NCBI GenBank assembly: GCA_945862035.1
Contig: CAMAXB010000177.1
Span: 1 to 6,398, forward strand
Source: Opitutus sp. GAS368
Lineage (GTDB): Bacteria; Verrucomicrobiota; Verrucomicrobiia; Opitutales; Opitutaceae
DNA: 6,398 bases
Direction of reading: 5' to 3'
Each line of letters starts with the position of its first letter. Position 1 is the stretch's first letter. The translations under genes were made by a program, and so were the position numbers. Of this stretch, positions 1 to 5,418 are shown in pieces. Under the pieces are notes generated by a model. The model searched no databases, was not told where the DNA came from, and worked only from the letters and a program-made list of their open reading frames with translations.

Positions 1-329
1 TTCCCCGCATGGCGAACATCGCGCTCGAAATGCTCCGCGATGCGCTGGACTGCTTTCTGCATGGCGCCACGGACAAGGCGCTGGCCGTCGTCAAGCGCGA
101 CATCGAGGTGGATGCGATCAACAAGCAGCTCTATCGTGAGCTCACGAGCTATATGATCGAGCGTCCGCAGTCGATTTCGCGGGCGCTGGAGCTCATGTTC
201 ATCTCCAAGTCACTCGAGCGGATCGCCGACCACGCGACCAACATCGCGGAGGAGATGGTGTTCCTCGCCCATGCGAAGGACATCCGCCACAGCGAAGCGC
301 TCAAGAAGTCGGGTTCGGCGGAGAGCTGA
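1..329 (+). CDS. phoU: PhoU family phosphate-signalling protein, C-terminal part (5' truncated by window)
   Basis: PhoU is a cytoplasmic helical-bundle protein that links the Pst phosphate transporter to the PhoR/PhoB sensor system and represses the Pho regulon when phosphate is plentiful. About 108 residues are visible, roughly half of a normal PhoU of a little over 200 residues. The frame is open from the first base, and the residues before the first ATG (Pro-Arg-Met at 3-11) look like the interior of the protein, so ATG 9 is not the start. The diagnostic motif is near the C-terminus: SLERIADHATNIAEEMVFL, the second PhoU repeat, whose acidic and Asn residues belong to the metal-cluster helix. 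The N-terminal repeat must lie upstream of the window, where pst genes would be expected. It converges with the exported-protein gene, with only 6 bases between the stop codons. Family assignment is secure; the gene symbol follows the family. Confidence 0.93.
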   Translation, partial: PRMANIALEMLRDALDCFLHGATDKALAVVKRDIEVDAINKQLYRELTSYMIERPQSISRALELMFISKSLERIADHATNIAEEMVFLAHAKDIRHSEALKKSGSAES

Positions 330-340
330 GGGCCCTCAGC
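325..340. terminator. Perfect 16-bp palindrome holding both convergent stop codons; possible bidirectional terminator
   Basis: The bases GCTGAGGGCCCTCAGC form a perfect palindrome between the convergent phoU and exported-protein genes. The TGA stop of phoU (327-329) and the complement of the TGA stop of the opposing gene (336-338) sit symmetrically inside it. Transcripts from either strand could form a stem of about 6 bp with a GGCC loop. There is no T-run on either side, so classic intrinsic termination is doubtful. A role as a bidirectional transcript-end hairpin is inferred from position. Confidence 0.45.
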
Positions 341-1931
341 CGCCACCCGGCTGGTAGGCACCGCCGGGGAGCGGCAGCGCGAGCTGTTCCAGCGCGCCGT
401 CGAAGAGGAGTCGGCGCTGGGCGGGTGAGAGCCCCGGCTCGATCACGGCGTCGTGGTAATCGCGATACTGGGACCAGAGCCGGCGCTGGTCAAAGGCGTT
501 GGTGAAGTCGCGGATCCGGCGGTCAACCGCGGTCGAGTCCCGCGGATCGAGCCCGCCGATCCAGGCAATCGAGCGACGGATGCCCTCGAAGTCCTCGCCG
601 AGCTGCTCAATCCGCTCCAAGTGCCGGACATTGAAGGCATCGAGCATTGCGGCGACCTTGGCGCGGTCGCCTTCCTCGCGGCGTCCCCGCGAGACGACAA
701 CGACCACCTCCATGCGGTCCTGCTCGTTGCGGCGGAAGCCAAGCTGGTCGATTTCAACCGAGGCCTGGATCTCCTGCAGAATTTCGACGAGGTCGCGCTG
801 CAGTTGCGCCCGGGCGTCGAGGTGAGCCTCCAGGCGTTGGGAAAGATCGGGCGGCAGGTCGGGCAGGGGCGGCGGAGCCGGCTGCGCGGGCAGCCGCGCA
901 TAGGCGCGGCGGATCTGCTCGGCGAGAAACTCCAGTTCGGAAAAGGCAGCCGCTTGGCGGGAGGCGAGCGCCTCAATCCGCCGCTGGCGCAGCACGGCCA
1001 GAAAGGCGGAGTCCCCTTCGTAAATGGCCTCGCGCAGCTCCTGCTTGAGCCTCGCCTTGCGCTCCTCGTAGGTGGCAACGAGTTCGGCCAGCTCCGGGCT
1101 CGGGATCGCCGGAAGCCGGATCCGGGCCGTGTCCGGGGAAAAAAAGAACAAGGGGTTGGCATCGGCCGCCACCTCCACCGTGTTCACCGGCAGGCGCTCG
1201 TAACCCTCCAGTTCGAGGGCGATCTCCCGGAGTAGGCGGCGCTGCGGCGGCGACAATCCCTTTTGGTAAAAGGCGGCCGCGCGCAACAGCTGGAGTTGCG
1301 CGCGCATGGCGGTGCCGTCGCCGGGGAAAGGGGTGCGGCCCACCCGCCAAGTCCGGTAGGTGTACCAGTTGTCCGTGTAGCGAATGAGGGTCTCGCGAAT
1401 GGCCTCGGCCTCCTGCTCGAGCGCGATGATCTGGGCGGTCTGTGCCTGGGCGAAGGCAGCGAGCGCGCGCTCCCGCGTGTCAGCGTCCGTATCCGCGAGA
1501 TCAGCGAGGCGTCCGCGGAGTTCGGACTGAAGCGCCTGTTTGGCGGAACGGTACACGGAGATCCGCTGCGATTCCGCCGGCGGGAGGTTGCCCTCGTCGA
1601 GCCGCGTACTCAGCGGGGCATAGAAGGGCTCATTGACATGTTCGGCGAGACCCGGTGGAGCCGGTCGTCCGAGACCAAAGCTTTCGAAGAGGTCGAAGGG
1701 TGCGCGCAGGCGCGGCGGGTTGGGCGGGAAGAAGATCCGGCTGAGCCCGCGCGCATCCGTGGACGGTGCGAGGCGCGGTCCCCGTTCGCGGCCGCCGCTC
1801 GAACGGCTCCCGGGTTCAGCGGCTCCCAGCGCGGCCGCGGCGTGGGTCAATCCACAGGTGAGCGCGAGCGCGAGGGCGAGCCGGCCGAGCACTCGCGCCG
1901 CAACCAGAGAACCGAAAGGAAAGGGGAACAT
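336..1931 (-). CDS. Exported helix-rich protein of unknown function with a repeated LSPxQRRLL motif
   Basis: I do not recognise a named family. From ATG at 1931 the product is 531 residues. It opens with a signal-peptide-like segment: a short N-terminus, Arg residues at about 14 and 17, then a run rich in Leu and Ala (RLALALALTCGLTHAAAA) with a likely cleavage site near residue 38 (AAALGAA-EP). That is why I prefer this start to the in-frame ATG at 2099, which adds 56 unremarkable residues ahead of the signal. Past a proline-rich segment (about 68-100) the protein is largely charged helix rich in Ala, Glu, Arg, Leu and Gln, with likely coiled coils around 120-185 and 280-345. A proline-rich linker (about 348-362) leads into further helix. 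The motif LSPPQRRLL (226-234) recurs as LSPAQRRLL (501-509), each followed by a similar Leu/Glu/Ala helix, suggesting an internal duplication. There are no catalytic motifs. It is probably periplasmic or envelope-associated. The opposite strand is also largely open, but only this strand gives a coherent protein with an export signal. Confidence 0.8.
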   Translation of the reverse strand: MFPFPFGSLVAARVLGRLALALALTCGLTHAAAALGAAEPGSRSSGGRERGPRLAPSTDARGLSRIFFPPNPPRLRAPFDLFESFGLGRPAPPGLAEHVNEPFYAPLSTRLDEGNLPPAESQRISVYRSAKQALQSELRGRLADLADTDADTRERALAAFAQAQTAQIIALEQEAEAIRETLIRYTDNWYTYRTWRVGRTPFPGDGTAMRAQLQLLRAAAFYQKGLSPPQRRLLREIALELEGYERLPVNTVEVAADANPLFFFSPDTARIRLPAIPSPELAELVATYEERKARLKQELREAIYEGDSAFLAVLRQRRIEALASRQAAAFSELEFLAEQIRRAYARLPAQPAPPPLPDLPPDLSQRLEAHLDARAQLQRDLVEILQEIQASVEIDQLGFRRNEQDRMEVVVVVSRGRREEGDRAKVAAMLDAFNVRHLERIEQLGEDFEGIRRSIAWIGGLDPRDSTAVDRRIRDFTNAFDQRRLWSQYRDYHDAVIEPGLSPAQRRLLFDGALEQLALPLPGGAYQPGGG

Positions 1932-2356
1932 GCTCAGGGGCGGGGATTCCCGGGACACCCTGGTAACGTGGTTAGCGAGCGGCTGGGATGCAACCCCGGT
2001 TCCGAAGCGGGCCGTCCGGATTTTTGCACCTCGGTCGTTTGGCGAGAGGGATTTAGCCGGTACCGTGGCACGCCATGACAACGACGTTATGAAGCACACG
2101 AGCTTGTCGCGGTCATTGATATCTTGCTAAGACACGCGAGGCTTCCTGCTAGGTGAGCCGGCCGCCGTTAAAGTGACCCGGGCGCCCCCGTGTTTTTTGA
2201 GGGCGATTTTCGCCCCCGACTTTCGCCGCTGGAAATGATTGGCCCGGCTACGTTTAAGTAATGTCTAGTCCGCGGCTGCCGGGCGCGGAGCCCATCGGTG
2301 GGACGATTCGCACCTCAGCGGACAACTCGCTTCGCGGTAACAATTAAAGTAAAGGA
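1932..2356. other. 425-bp non-coding stretch between the exported-protein gene and tRNA-His
   Basis: No convincing gene is present on either strand. The stretch holds the upstream region of the - strand exported-protein gene and the downstream flank of the tRNA. Visible structure includes a 6-bp stem with a 3-base loop at 2201-2215 (GGGCGA/TCGCCC), a T6 run at 2193-2198, and a GTCCGC/GCGGAC inverted repeat (2268-2273 with 2318-2323). The last encloses two mutually exclusive small hairpins (GGGC/GCCC at 2281-2293, CCCA/TGGG at 2291-2302). I could not identify a strong promoter for the - strand gene. The region 2068-2075 offers a TTGTCA-like -35 without a good -10. Confidence 0.5.
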
Positions 2357-2434
2357 TGGGGCGACCAACGGGACTCGAACCCGCGACCCCCAGATTCACA
2401 ATCTGGTGCTCTAACCGACTGAGCTATGATCGCC
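2357..2434 (-). tRNA. tRNA-His (anticodon GTG)
   Basis: Read on the - strand, the sequence folds as a complete cloverleaf. The acceptor stem GCGATCA pairs with TGGTCGC (one G-T wobble). The D arm contains AGCTCAGTCGGTTAGAGC. The anticodon arm is CCAGA-TTGTGAA-TCTGG with anticodon GTG, and the T arm is GCGGG-TTCGAGT-CCCGT. The histidine identity element is present: an extra G at -1 (position 2434) opposite discriminator C73. The 3' CCA is encoded (2357-2359), so the span given includes G-1 and CCA. It supplies histidine for CAC and CAU codons. It lies on the same strand as the exported-protein gene, about 425 bp upstream of it, and is divergent from the PAS-AraC gene. Confidence 0.97.
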
Positions 2435-2449
2435 ACAAAGAGTTGGTGA

Positions 2450-2477
2450 AATTCACGCTCGCCCCCCCCTCTGTCAA
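2450..2477 (-). promoter_or_regulatory. Putative sigma-70 type promoter of tRNA-His
   Basis: On the - strand, a perfect -35 hexamer TTGACA (2472-2477) lies upstream of the tRNA. A weak -10 candidate TGAATT (2450-2455, 3 of 6 consensus) follows a 16-base spacer. Transcription would begin near 2443, leaving a leader of about 9 bases before the mature tRNA end. The spacer contains a run of eight G (2462-2469 on the complementary strand), so small length changes would alter promoter spacing. The -35 and its distance to the tRNA are persuasive; the -10 is not. Confidence 0.55.
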
Positions 2478-2641
2478 TCCCTTCTTCGTTCCCTCACGGG
2501 AAGGGTCTCTCAACGGGGCATGGGCAGCCGACTTCGCGCGTTGCCTCGCTTGAAGTGATCTCCCACCGTTCGTCATTCGAGCAAGCATGACGAACTCAAG
2601 TGCCAAACGGCCGGGCAAGCCGGGCTCGCAGCCTTAGCGCC

Positions 2642-3391
2642 ATGGCCGCCCCGGGGAAATCCCTGCTGCTGACGTCGCTGGCGCCGCTGGGCACCGCGGT
2701 TCCGGAGGTGGTCGAACTTTTCGACCAGATGAAGGACCTGCCATTGTGGATGAAGGATGCGGCCGGACACTATCTCTGGGTCAATGCGGCCTTTTTGCAC
2801 TACTTTGGGCTGCATGATCGCCGCGACATCATCGGTCTGTCCGATTTCGATCTCTGCTCGGAGGTTCTCGCCAACCAGTATCGGATTGACGACGAGCGCG
2901 TGCTGGCGGGGGAACGGATCGTGTCCCGGGTCGAGATGATTGGACGCTTCGACCACAGTGCACGTTGGTGCGTGACCTCCAAAATCCCCCTCGTCGCCCA
3001 AGGGGGAAGAGTCGTCGGCACTGCGGGCGTGACCCGCCCGCTTGAACGGAAGGGGGAGGGGACGCCGCCCGACTCGCCGTTGACCGCCGCCATTGTGCAT
3101 ATCAGCCTGCACTTTGGTGAGCCACTGCCGAATCAGCATCTCGCCGCGGCGTGCGGCCTTTCCATCAGGGCATTCGAGCGGCAGTTCCGGCAGGCCTACG
3201 GCAGCACCCCGCACGACTACGTCCGGCAGATGCGGGTGCGGATGGCGTGCCGGGCACTGGTTCATTCCCGGACCACGCTGGCCGATGTGGCGACCAGGTT
3301 CGGTTTCTCCGACCAGAGTCACTTTACGAAGGAATTTCACCGCGTAATGGGCGAAGGACCGCGGGCCTATCGCAAGCGTCATCAAGGCTGA
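2642..3391 (+). CDS. PAS domain-containing AraC/XylS family transcriptional regulator (copy 1)
   Basis: This is a predicted cytoplasmic one-component regulator: an N-terminal PAS sensor fused to a C-terminal AraC-type DNA-binding domain. With ATG 2642 it has 249 residues. The PAS domain spans about residues 24-134: VELFD, then WMKDAAGHYLWVN, then IIGLSDFDLC, the conserved QYRIDDERVLAGERI, RWCVTSKIPL and the closing VVGTAGVTRPL. The double helix-turn-helix spans about 147-247. Its first recognition unit lies around HLAAACGLSIRAFERQF and its second around TLADVATRFGFSDQSHFTKEF, the AraC signature region. The ligand is unknown. A GTG at 2600 would add 14 basic residues. I prefer ATG 2642 because the extension is not conserved in the paralog at 4356-5216. 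No Shine-Dalgarno sequence precedes either start. The gene lies 253 bp upstream of the cupredoxin gene on the same strand and may regulate it. Four cysteines (72, 110, 171, 203) all align with cysteines of the paralog. Confidence 0.92.
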   Translation: MAAPGKSLLLTSLAPLGTAVPEVVELFDQMKDLPLWMKDAAGHYLWVNAAFLHYFGLHDRRDIIGLSDFDLCSEVLANQYRIDDERVLAGERIVSRVEMIGRFDHSARWCVTSKIPLVAQGGRVVGTAGVTRPLERKGEGTPPDSPLTAAIVHISLHFGEPLPNQHLAAACGLSIRAFERQFRQAYGSTPHDYVRQMRVRMACRALVHSRTTLADVATRFGFSDQSHFTKEFHRVMGEGPRAYRKRHQG

Positions 3392-3476
3392 ATCAGGTAC
3401 ACCGCTCGCCAAGGAAACGCCTTGCGACCGTCGATCGCTCCTATGGTCGCTTGACTGATCCAGCCCACGCAGGGGG

Positions 3477-3514
3477 CCCGGCGGGGCTTGGACAGCGGGA
3501 ACCCGGCGCCTTGG
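3477..3514 (+). promoter_or_regulatory. Imperfect direct repeats upstream of the cupredoxin gene; candidate AraC operator half-sites
   Basis: The elements CCCGGCGGGGCTTGG (3477-3491) and CCCGGCGCCTTGG (3502-3514) are direct repeats about 23-25 bp apart, roughly two helical turns. This is the arrangement AraC/XylS proteins commonly bind. They end just upstream of where a -35 would lie for the TAAAAT element at 3544-3549. The region is G-rich and low in complexity, so chance repetition is possible. Binding by either neighbouring regulator is inference. Confidence 0.3.
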
Positions 3515-3543
3515 CGGGGGGGCGGAGAGGAGGGCGCCATTTG

Positions 3544-3549
3544 TAAAAT
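3544..3549 (+). promoter_or_regulatory. Candidate -10 element (TAAAAT) for the cupredoxin gene
   Basis: TAAAAT matches the sigma-70 -10 consensus at 5 of 6 positions and is a rare AT-rich island in this GC-rich intergenic region. The position 17 bp upstream (3521-3526, GGCGGA) does not resemble a -35, which would fit a promoter that needs an activator. The transcript would start near 3556, giving a leader of about 90 bases before ATG 3645. Confidence 0.35.
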
Positions 3550-3644
3550 ACCCGGTGCTCTGCCCGCTTCTCCACCAAGAAATTCCCCGTGAGCTGTTGC
3601 CATTGGGCACCCTGCCGTACTAGGTTGCCACTACGATTTTTCCC

Positions 3645-4148
3645 ATGATGAACACATCAGCCCTCCAAGTCCTGAGTTTCGGAAATTACGTCAAGCGAGG
3701 CCTCCTCGCGACGTTGCTCGCAGCGGGCGCATTCCTCGCCGTCGGGGTCAGCGCCGCGGCGGCCGCGCCTCGTGAGATTCTGATCACGGGCAATGACAGC
3801 ATGAAGTTTAACGTGACCAAGATTGAGGTCGCCGCTGGGGAGGAGATCACGATCGTTCTCCAGAATGTCGGCACCATGCCCAAGCAGGCGATGGGGCATA
3901 ATCTCGTCCTCCTCAAGAAGGACGTGAATGCCCAGGCCTACGCCACCGCCGCCCTCAGGGCCGCGGCCACCGAGTACATTCCGGCCGCCCTGGCCGACCA
4001 AGTCATCGGTCATACCAAACTGCTTGGTCCCAAGCAGAAGGATTCCTTTACCTTCAAGGCCCCGGAAGTGGCCGGCGATTACGTTTATCTCTGCAGCTTC
4101 CCCGCCCACTTCGTGGCCGGCATGAAGGGCGTGATGACGGTCAAGTGA
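3645..4148 (+). CDS. Azurin/auracyanin-like cupredoxin, exported type I (blue) copper electron carrier
   Basis: A small periplasmic blue-copper protein that would shuttle single electrons between redox partners. The product is 167 residues. The first ~41 form a signal peptide: Lys-Arg at 17-18, a hydrophobic run from about 19 to 36 (LLATLLAAGAFLAVGVSA) and an Ala-rich cleavage region before APREIL. The mature part is a cupredoxin beta-barrel with the azurin signatures DSMKFNVTKIEV, VGTMPKQAMGHNLVLL, YIPAALADQVIGHTKLLGP and the C-terminal copper loop. Predicted ligands are His85 (in MGHN, with Gly84 as the azurin axial carbonyl equivalent), Cys150, His155 and Met160. The His-to-Met spacing (five residues on) is one longer than in classical azurin (His117-Met121) and matches plastocyanin and, as I recall, auracyanin. 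Two ATGs are adjacent at 3645 and 3648; either could serve, and no Shine-Dalgarno is seen. It is flanked by two PAS-AraC regulators and ends at a strong terminator, so it is probably monocistronic. The physiological partner is unknown. Confidence 0.95.
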   Translation: MMNTSALQVLSFGNYVKRGLLATLLAAGAFLAVGVSAAAAAPREILITGNDSMKFNVTKIEVAAGEEITIVLQNVGTMPKQAMGHNLVLLKKDVNAQAYATAALRAAATEYIPAALADQVIGHTKLLGPKQKDSFTFKAPEVAGDYVYLCSFPAHFVAGMKGVMTVK

Positions 4149-4185
4149 CCGCCTGAGTTTTCACCGGCCCTCGGCCGATGAGCTT

Positions 4186-4218
4186 AAGCCCGCACCGGTT
4201 GCCCGGCGCGGGCTTTTT
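4186..4218 (+). terminator. Intrinsic terminator of the cupredoxin gene
   Basis: An 8-bp stem AAGCCCGC (4186-4193) pairs with GCGGGCTT (4208-4215). Inside it, CCGG pairs with CCGG across a TTGC loop, interrupted only by an A/C mismatch. A T5 run (4214-4218) follows immediately. It lies 37 bp after the cupredoxin stop and separates that gene from the second PAS-AraC gene. Confidence 0.88.
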
Positions 4219-4355
4219 AGTGGCGCCCGCCGATCGGCTCGGCGCGGGTTGGCCTCAGGAACGACCCGCTCGAATCCGGACCGACGAAAAAGGGGGCGGA
4301 GGGGAGTTGGACCGGCGATCGCTCTTGGGAGGCGCCACCTTCGCCTCCGGGTGAG

Positions 4356-5216
4356 TTGGTCCCGCCGACTCGTTGGGAGAGCGTGCCTGTTTACGATTTG
4401 GAGTGCCACGACCACCGGGGGTTGCCTCCGCCTGTCCGACCGTCCTACCGTGTTGGCCCACCCCCGTCTGTCTTGTCGTATCTCCCCAATCCCCTGGCCG
4501 CGCTGCAGCGAATCGGTGCCATGCCGCCGGGGGCGGTCGAGTTGTTTGACTATGTCGAAGATATCCTGCTCTGGATCAAGGACGCTGCGGGCCACTATCA
4601 GTGGGGGAATGTCGCCTTCATCCTTAATTTCGGTCTCCAGGCGCGCGAGGATGTCATCGGCCGGACTGATTTCGACCTCTGCGACCCGGTGATGGCCCGC
4701 CAGTACCGCATTGACGACGAACGCGTCCTGGCGGGCGAACGCATTGAGGGACGCGTCGAGCTCGTCGGTCGTTTTGACCACTCGGCTCGCTGGTGTGTCA
4801 CCTCGAAGATCCCGCTCCATGATGGAATCGGGGCGGTCGTCGGCACCGCTGGTGTGACCCGCCCGCTCGATCCGGCGGATCCGGTGATCCCCGGCGAGTC
4901 GTTGTTGGGCCCGGCGATCCGGCGCGTGGTCCAGCTCCGCGGCCGCTCCACCAGCAATGCCGAGCTTGCCGCCGTTTGCGGCCTGTCGATTCGGGCCTTT
5001 GAGCGCCAATTCCAGGCCACCTACGCGACCTCGCCCCACGATTTCGTTCGCCAGACCCGGGTGCGTCTCAGCTGCAACGCCCTCGTCTTTTCCCGCCGGA
5101 CCCTGGCCGAGATCGCGCAGGACCACGGTTTTGCTGACCAGAGCCACTTCACAAGGGAGTTTGGCCGGGAGATGGGCGAAACCCCAAAGGCGTACCGCTC
5201 GCGCTTTACCCGCTGA
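4356..5216 (+). CDS. PAS domain-containing AraC/XylS family transcriptional regulator (copy 2)
   Basis: This is a paralog of the regulator at 2642-3391, with the same PAS plus AraC architecture. Numbering from TTG 4356 (286 residues), the PAS domain is about 61-171: VELFD, WIKDAAGHYQWGN, VIGRTDFDLC, QYRIDDERVLAGERI, RWCVTSKIPL, VVGTAGVTRPL. The AraC double helix-turn-helix is about 184-284, with ELAAVCGLSIRAFERQF and TLAEIAQDHGFADQSHFTREF. My ungapped hand count gives about 80 of 111 identical PAS residues against copy 1. Cys109, 147, 208 and 240 align with the four cysteines of copy 1. The start is uncertain. TTG 4356 is the outer limit; GTG 4383 follows a GGGAG, TTG 4473 gives an N-terminus matching copy 1 in length, and ATG 4521 lies just before the PAS domain. 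The first ~38 residues look non-conserved, so the true protein may be nearer 247 residues. It follows the cupredoxin terminator, so it needs its own promoter, which I could not identify. Confidence 0.9.
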   Translation: MVPPTRWESVPVYDLECHDHRGLPPPVRPSYRVGPPPSVLSYLPNPLAALQRIGAMPPGAVELFDYVEDILLWIKDAAGHYQWGNVAFILNFGLQAREDVIGRTDFDLCDPVMARQYRIDDERVLAGERIEGRVELVGRFDHSARWCVTSKIPLHDGIGAVVGTAGVTRPLDPADPVIPGESLLGPAIRRVVQLRGRSTSNAELAAVCGLSIRAFERQFQATYATSPHDFVRQTRVRLSCNALVFSRRTLAEIAQDHGFADQSHFTREFGREMGETPKAYRSRFTR

Positions 5217-5367
5217 GGTGCCCACCGGGGCGACGCTTTTTGACCAAACTTTGTCGCAGGCTTGCTAGGCAGTACCGGGTGGATCCGCTATGCTCTCGCT
5301 CTCCAGTCAGAATCTGCCTCCCCCTGTTCTGTCTGGCGCAGTCCCCTAGTATTCCCCGATCACCCAG

Positions 5368-5395
5368 ACCGGCGGGCGAGGCAGCGTCTGCCGGT
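5368..5395 (+). promoter_or_regulatory. 11-bp stem-loop just upstream of the cupin gene
   Basis: ACCGGCGGGCG (5368-5378) pairs with CGTCTGCCGGT (5385-5395) over 11 bp with two G-U wobbles in RNA and a six-base loop. It ends 23 bases before ATG 5419. The following TATTGCTTT is only loosely T-rich, so it could be a poor terminator for the PAS-AraC gene or a structured leader affecting translation of the cupin gene. The structure is clear; its function is unknown. Confidence 0.45.
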
Positions 5396-5418
5396 TATTG
5401 CTTTCCTCCCCACCTCTT

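Noticed and set aside
9..11. ATG at 9 as the start of phoU
   Set aside because: The frame is open upstream and the product would lack the first PhoU repeat. The gene is simply cut by the window edge.
453..2078. Two long + strand open frames opposite the exported-protein gene (453-1235 and 1263-2078)
   Set aside because: They arise from the high GC content opposite a real - strand gene, which has a signal peptide and coherent helical composition. The + strand products have neither and resemble no family.
1932..2099. 56-residue N-terminal extension of the exported protein from ATG 2099
   Set aside because: It would place the signal peptide deep inside the protein. ATG 1931 puts the signal at the N-terminus.
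2176..2198. GC-rich segment followed by T6, terminator-like on the + strand
   Set aside because: No stable stem precedes the T-run and no + strand gene lies upstream for it to serve.
2356..2553. Open frame on the + strand starting MGRPTGLEPATPRF
   Set aside because: It reads through the complement of tRNA-His. This peptide is the familiar spurious translation of a tRNA gene.
3424..3450. GCGACC/GGTCGC inverted repeat after the first PAS-AraC gene
   Set aside because: It has a 6-bp stem with a 15-base loop and no T-run; too weak to call a terminator.
2573..3610. Long - strand frame opposite the first PAS-AraC gene, with a similar one opposite the second (4161-5225)
   Set aside because: The two antisense products resemble each other only because the sense genes are paralogs. 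The sense frames carry clear PAS and AraC motifs.
5217..5241. Possible terminator after the second PAS-AraC gene (GCCC/GGGC with T5 nearby)
   Set aside because: The stem is only 4 bp and the T-run is separated from it by several bases.
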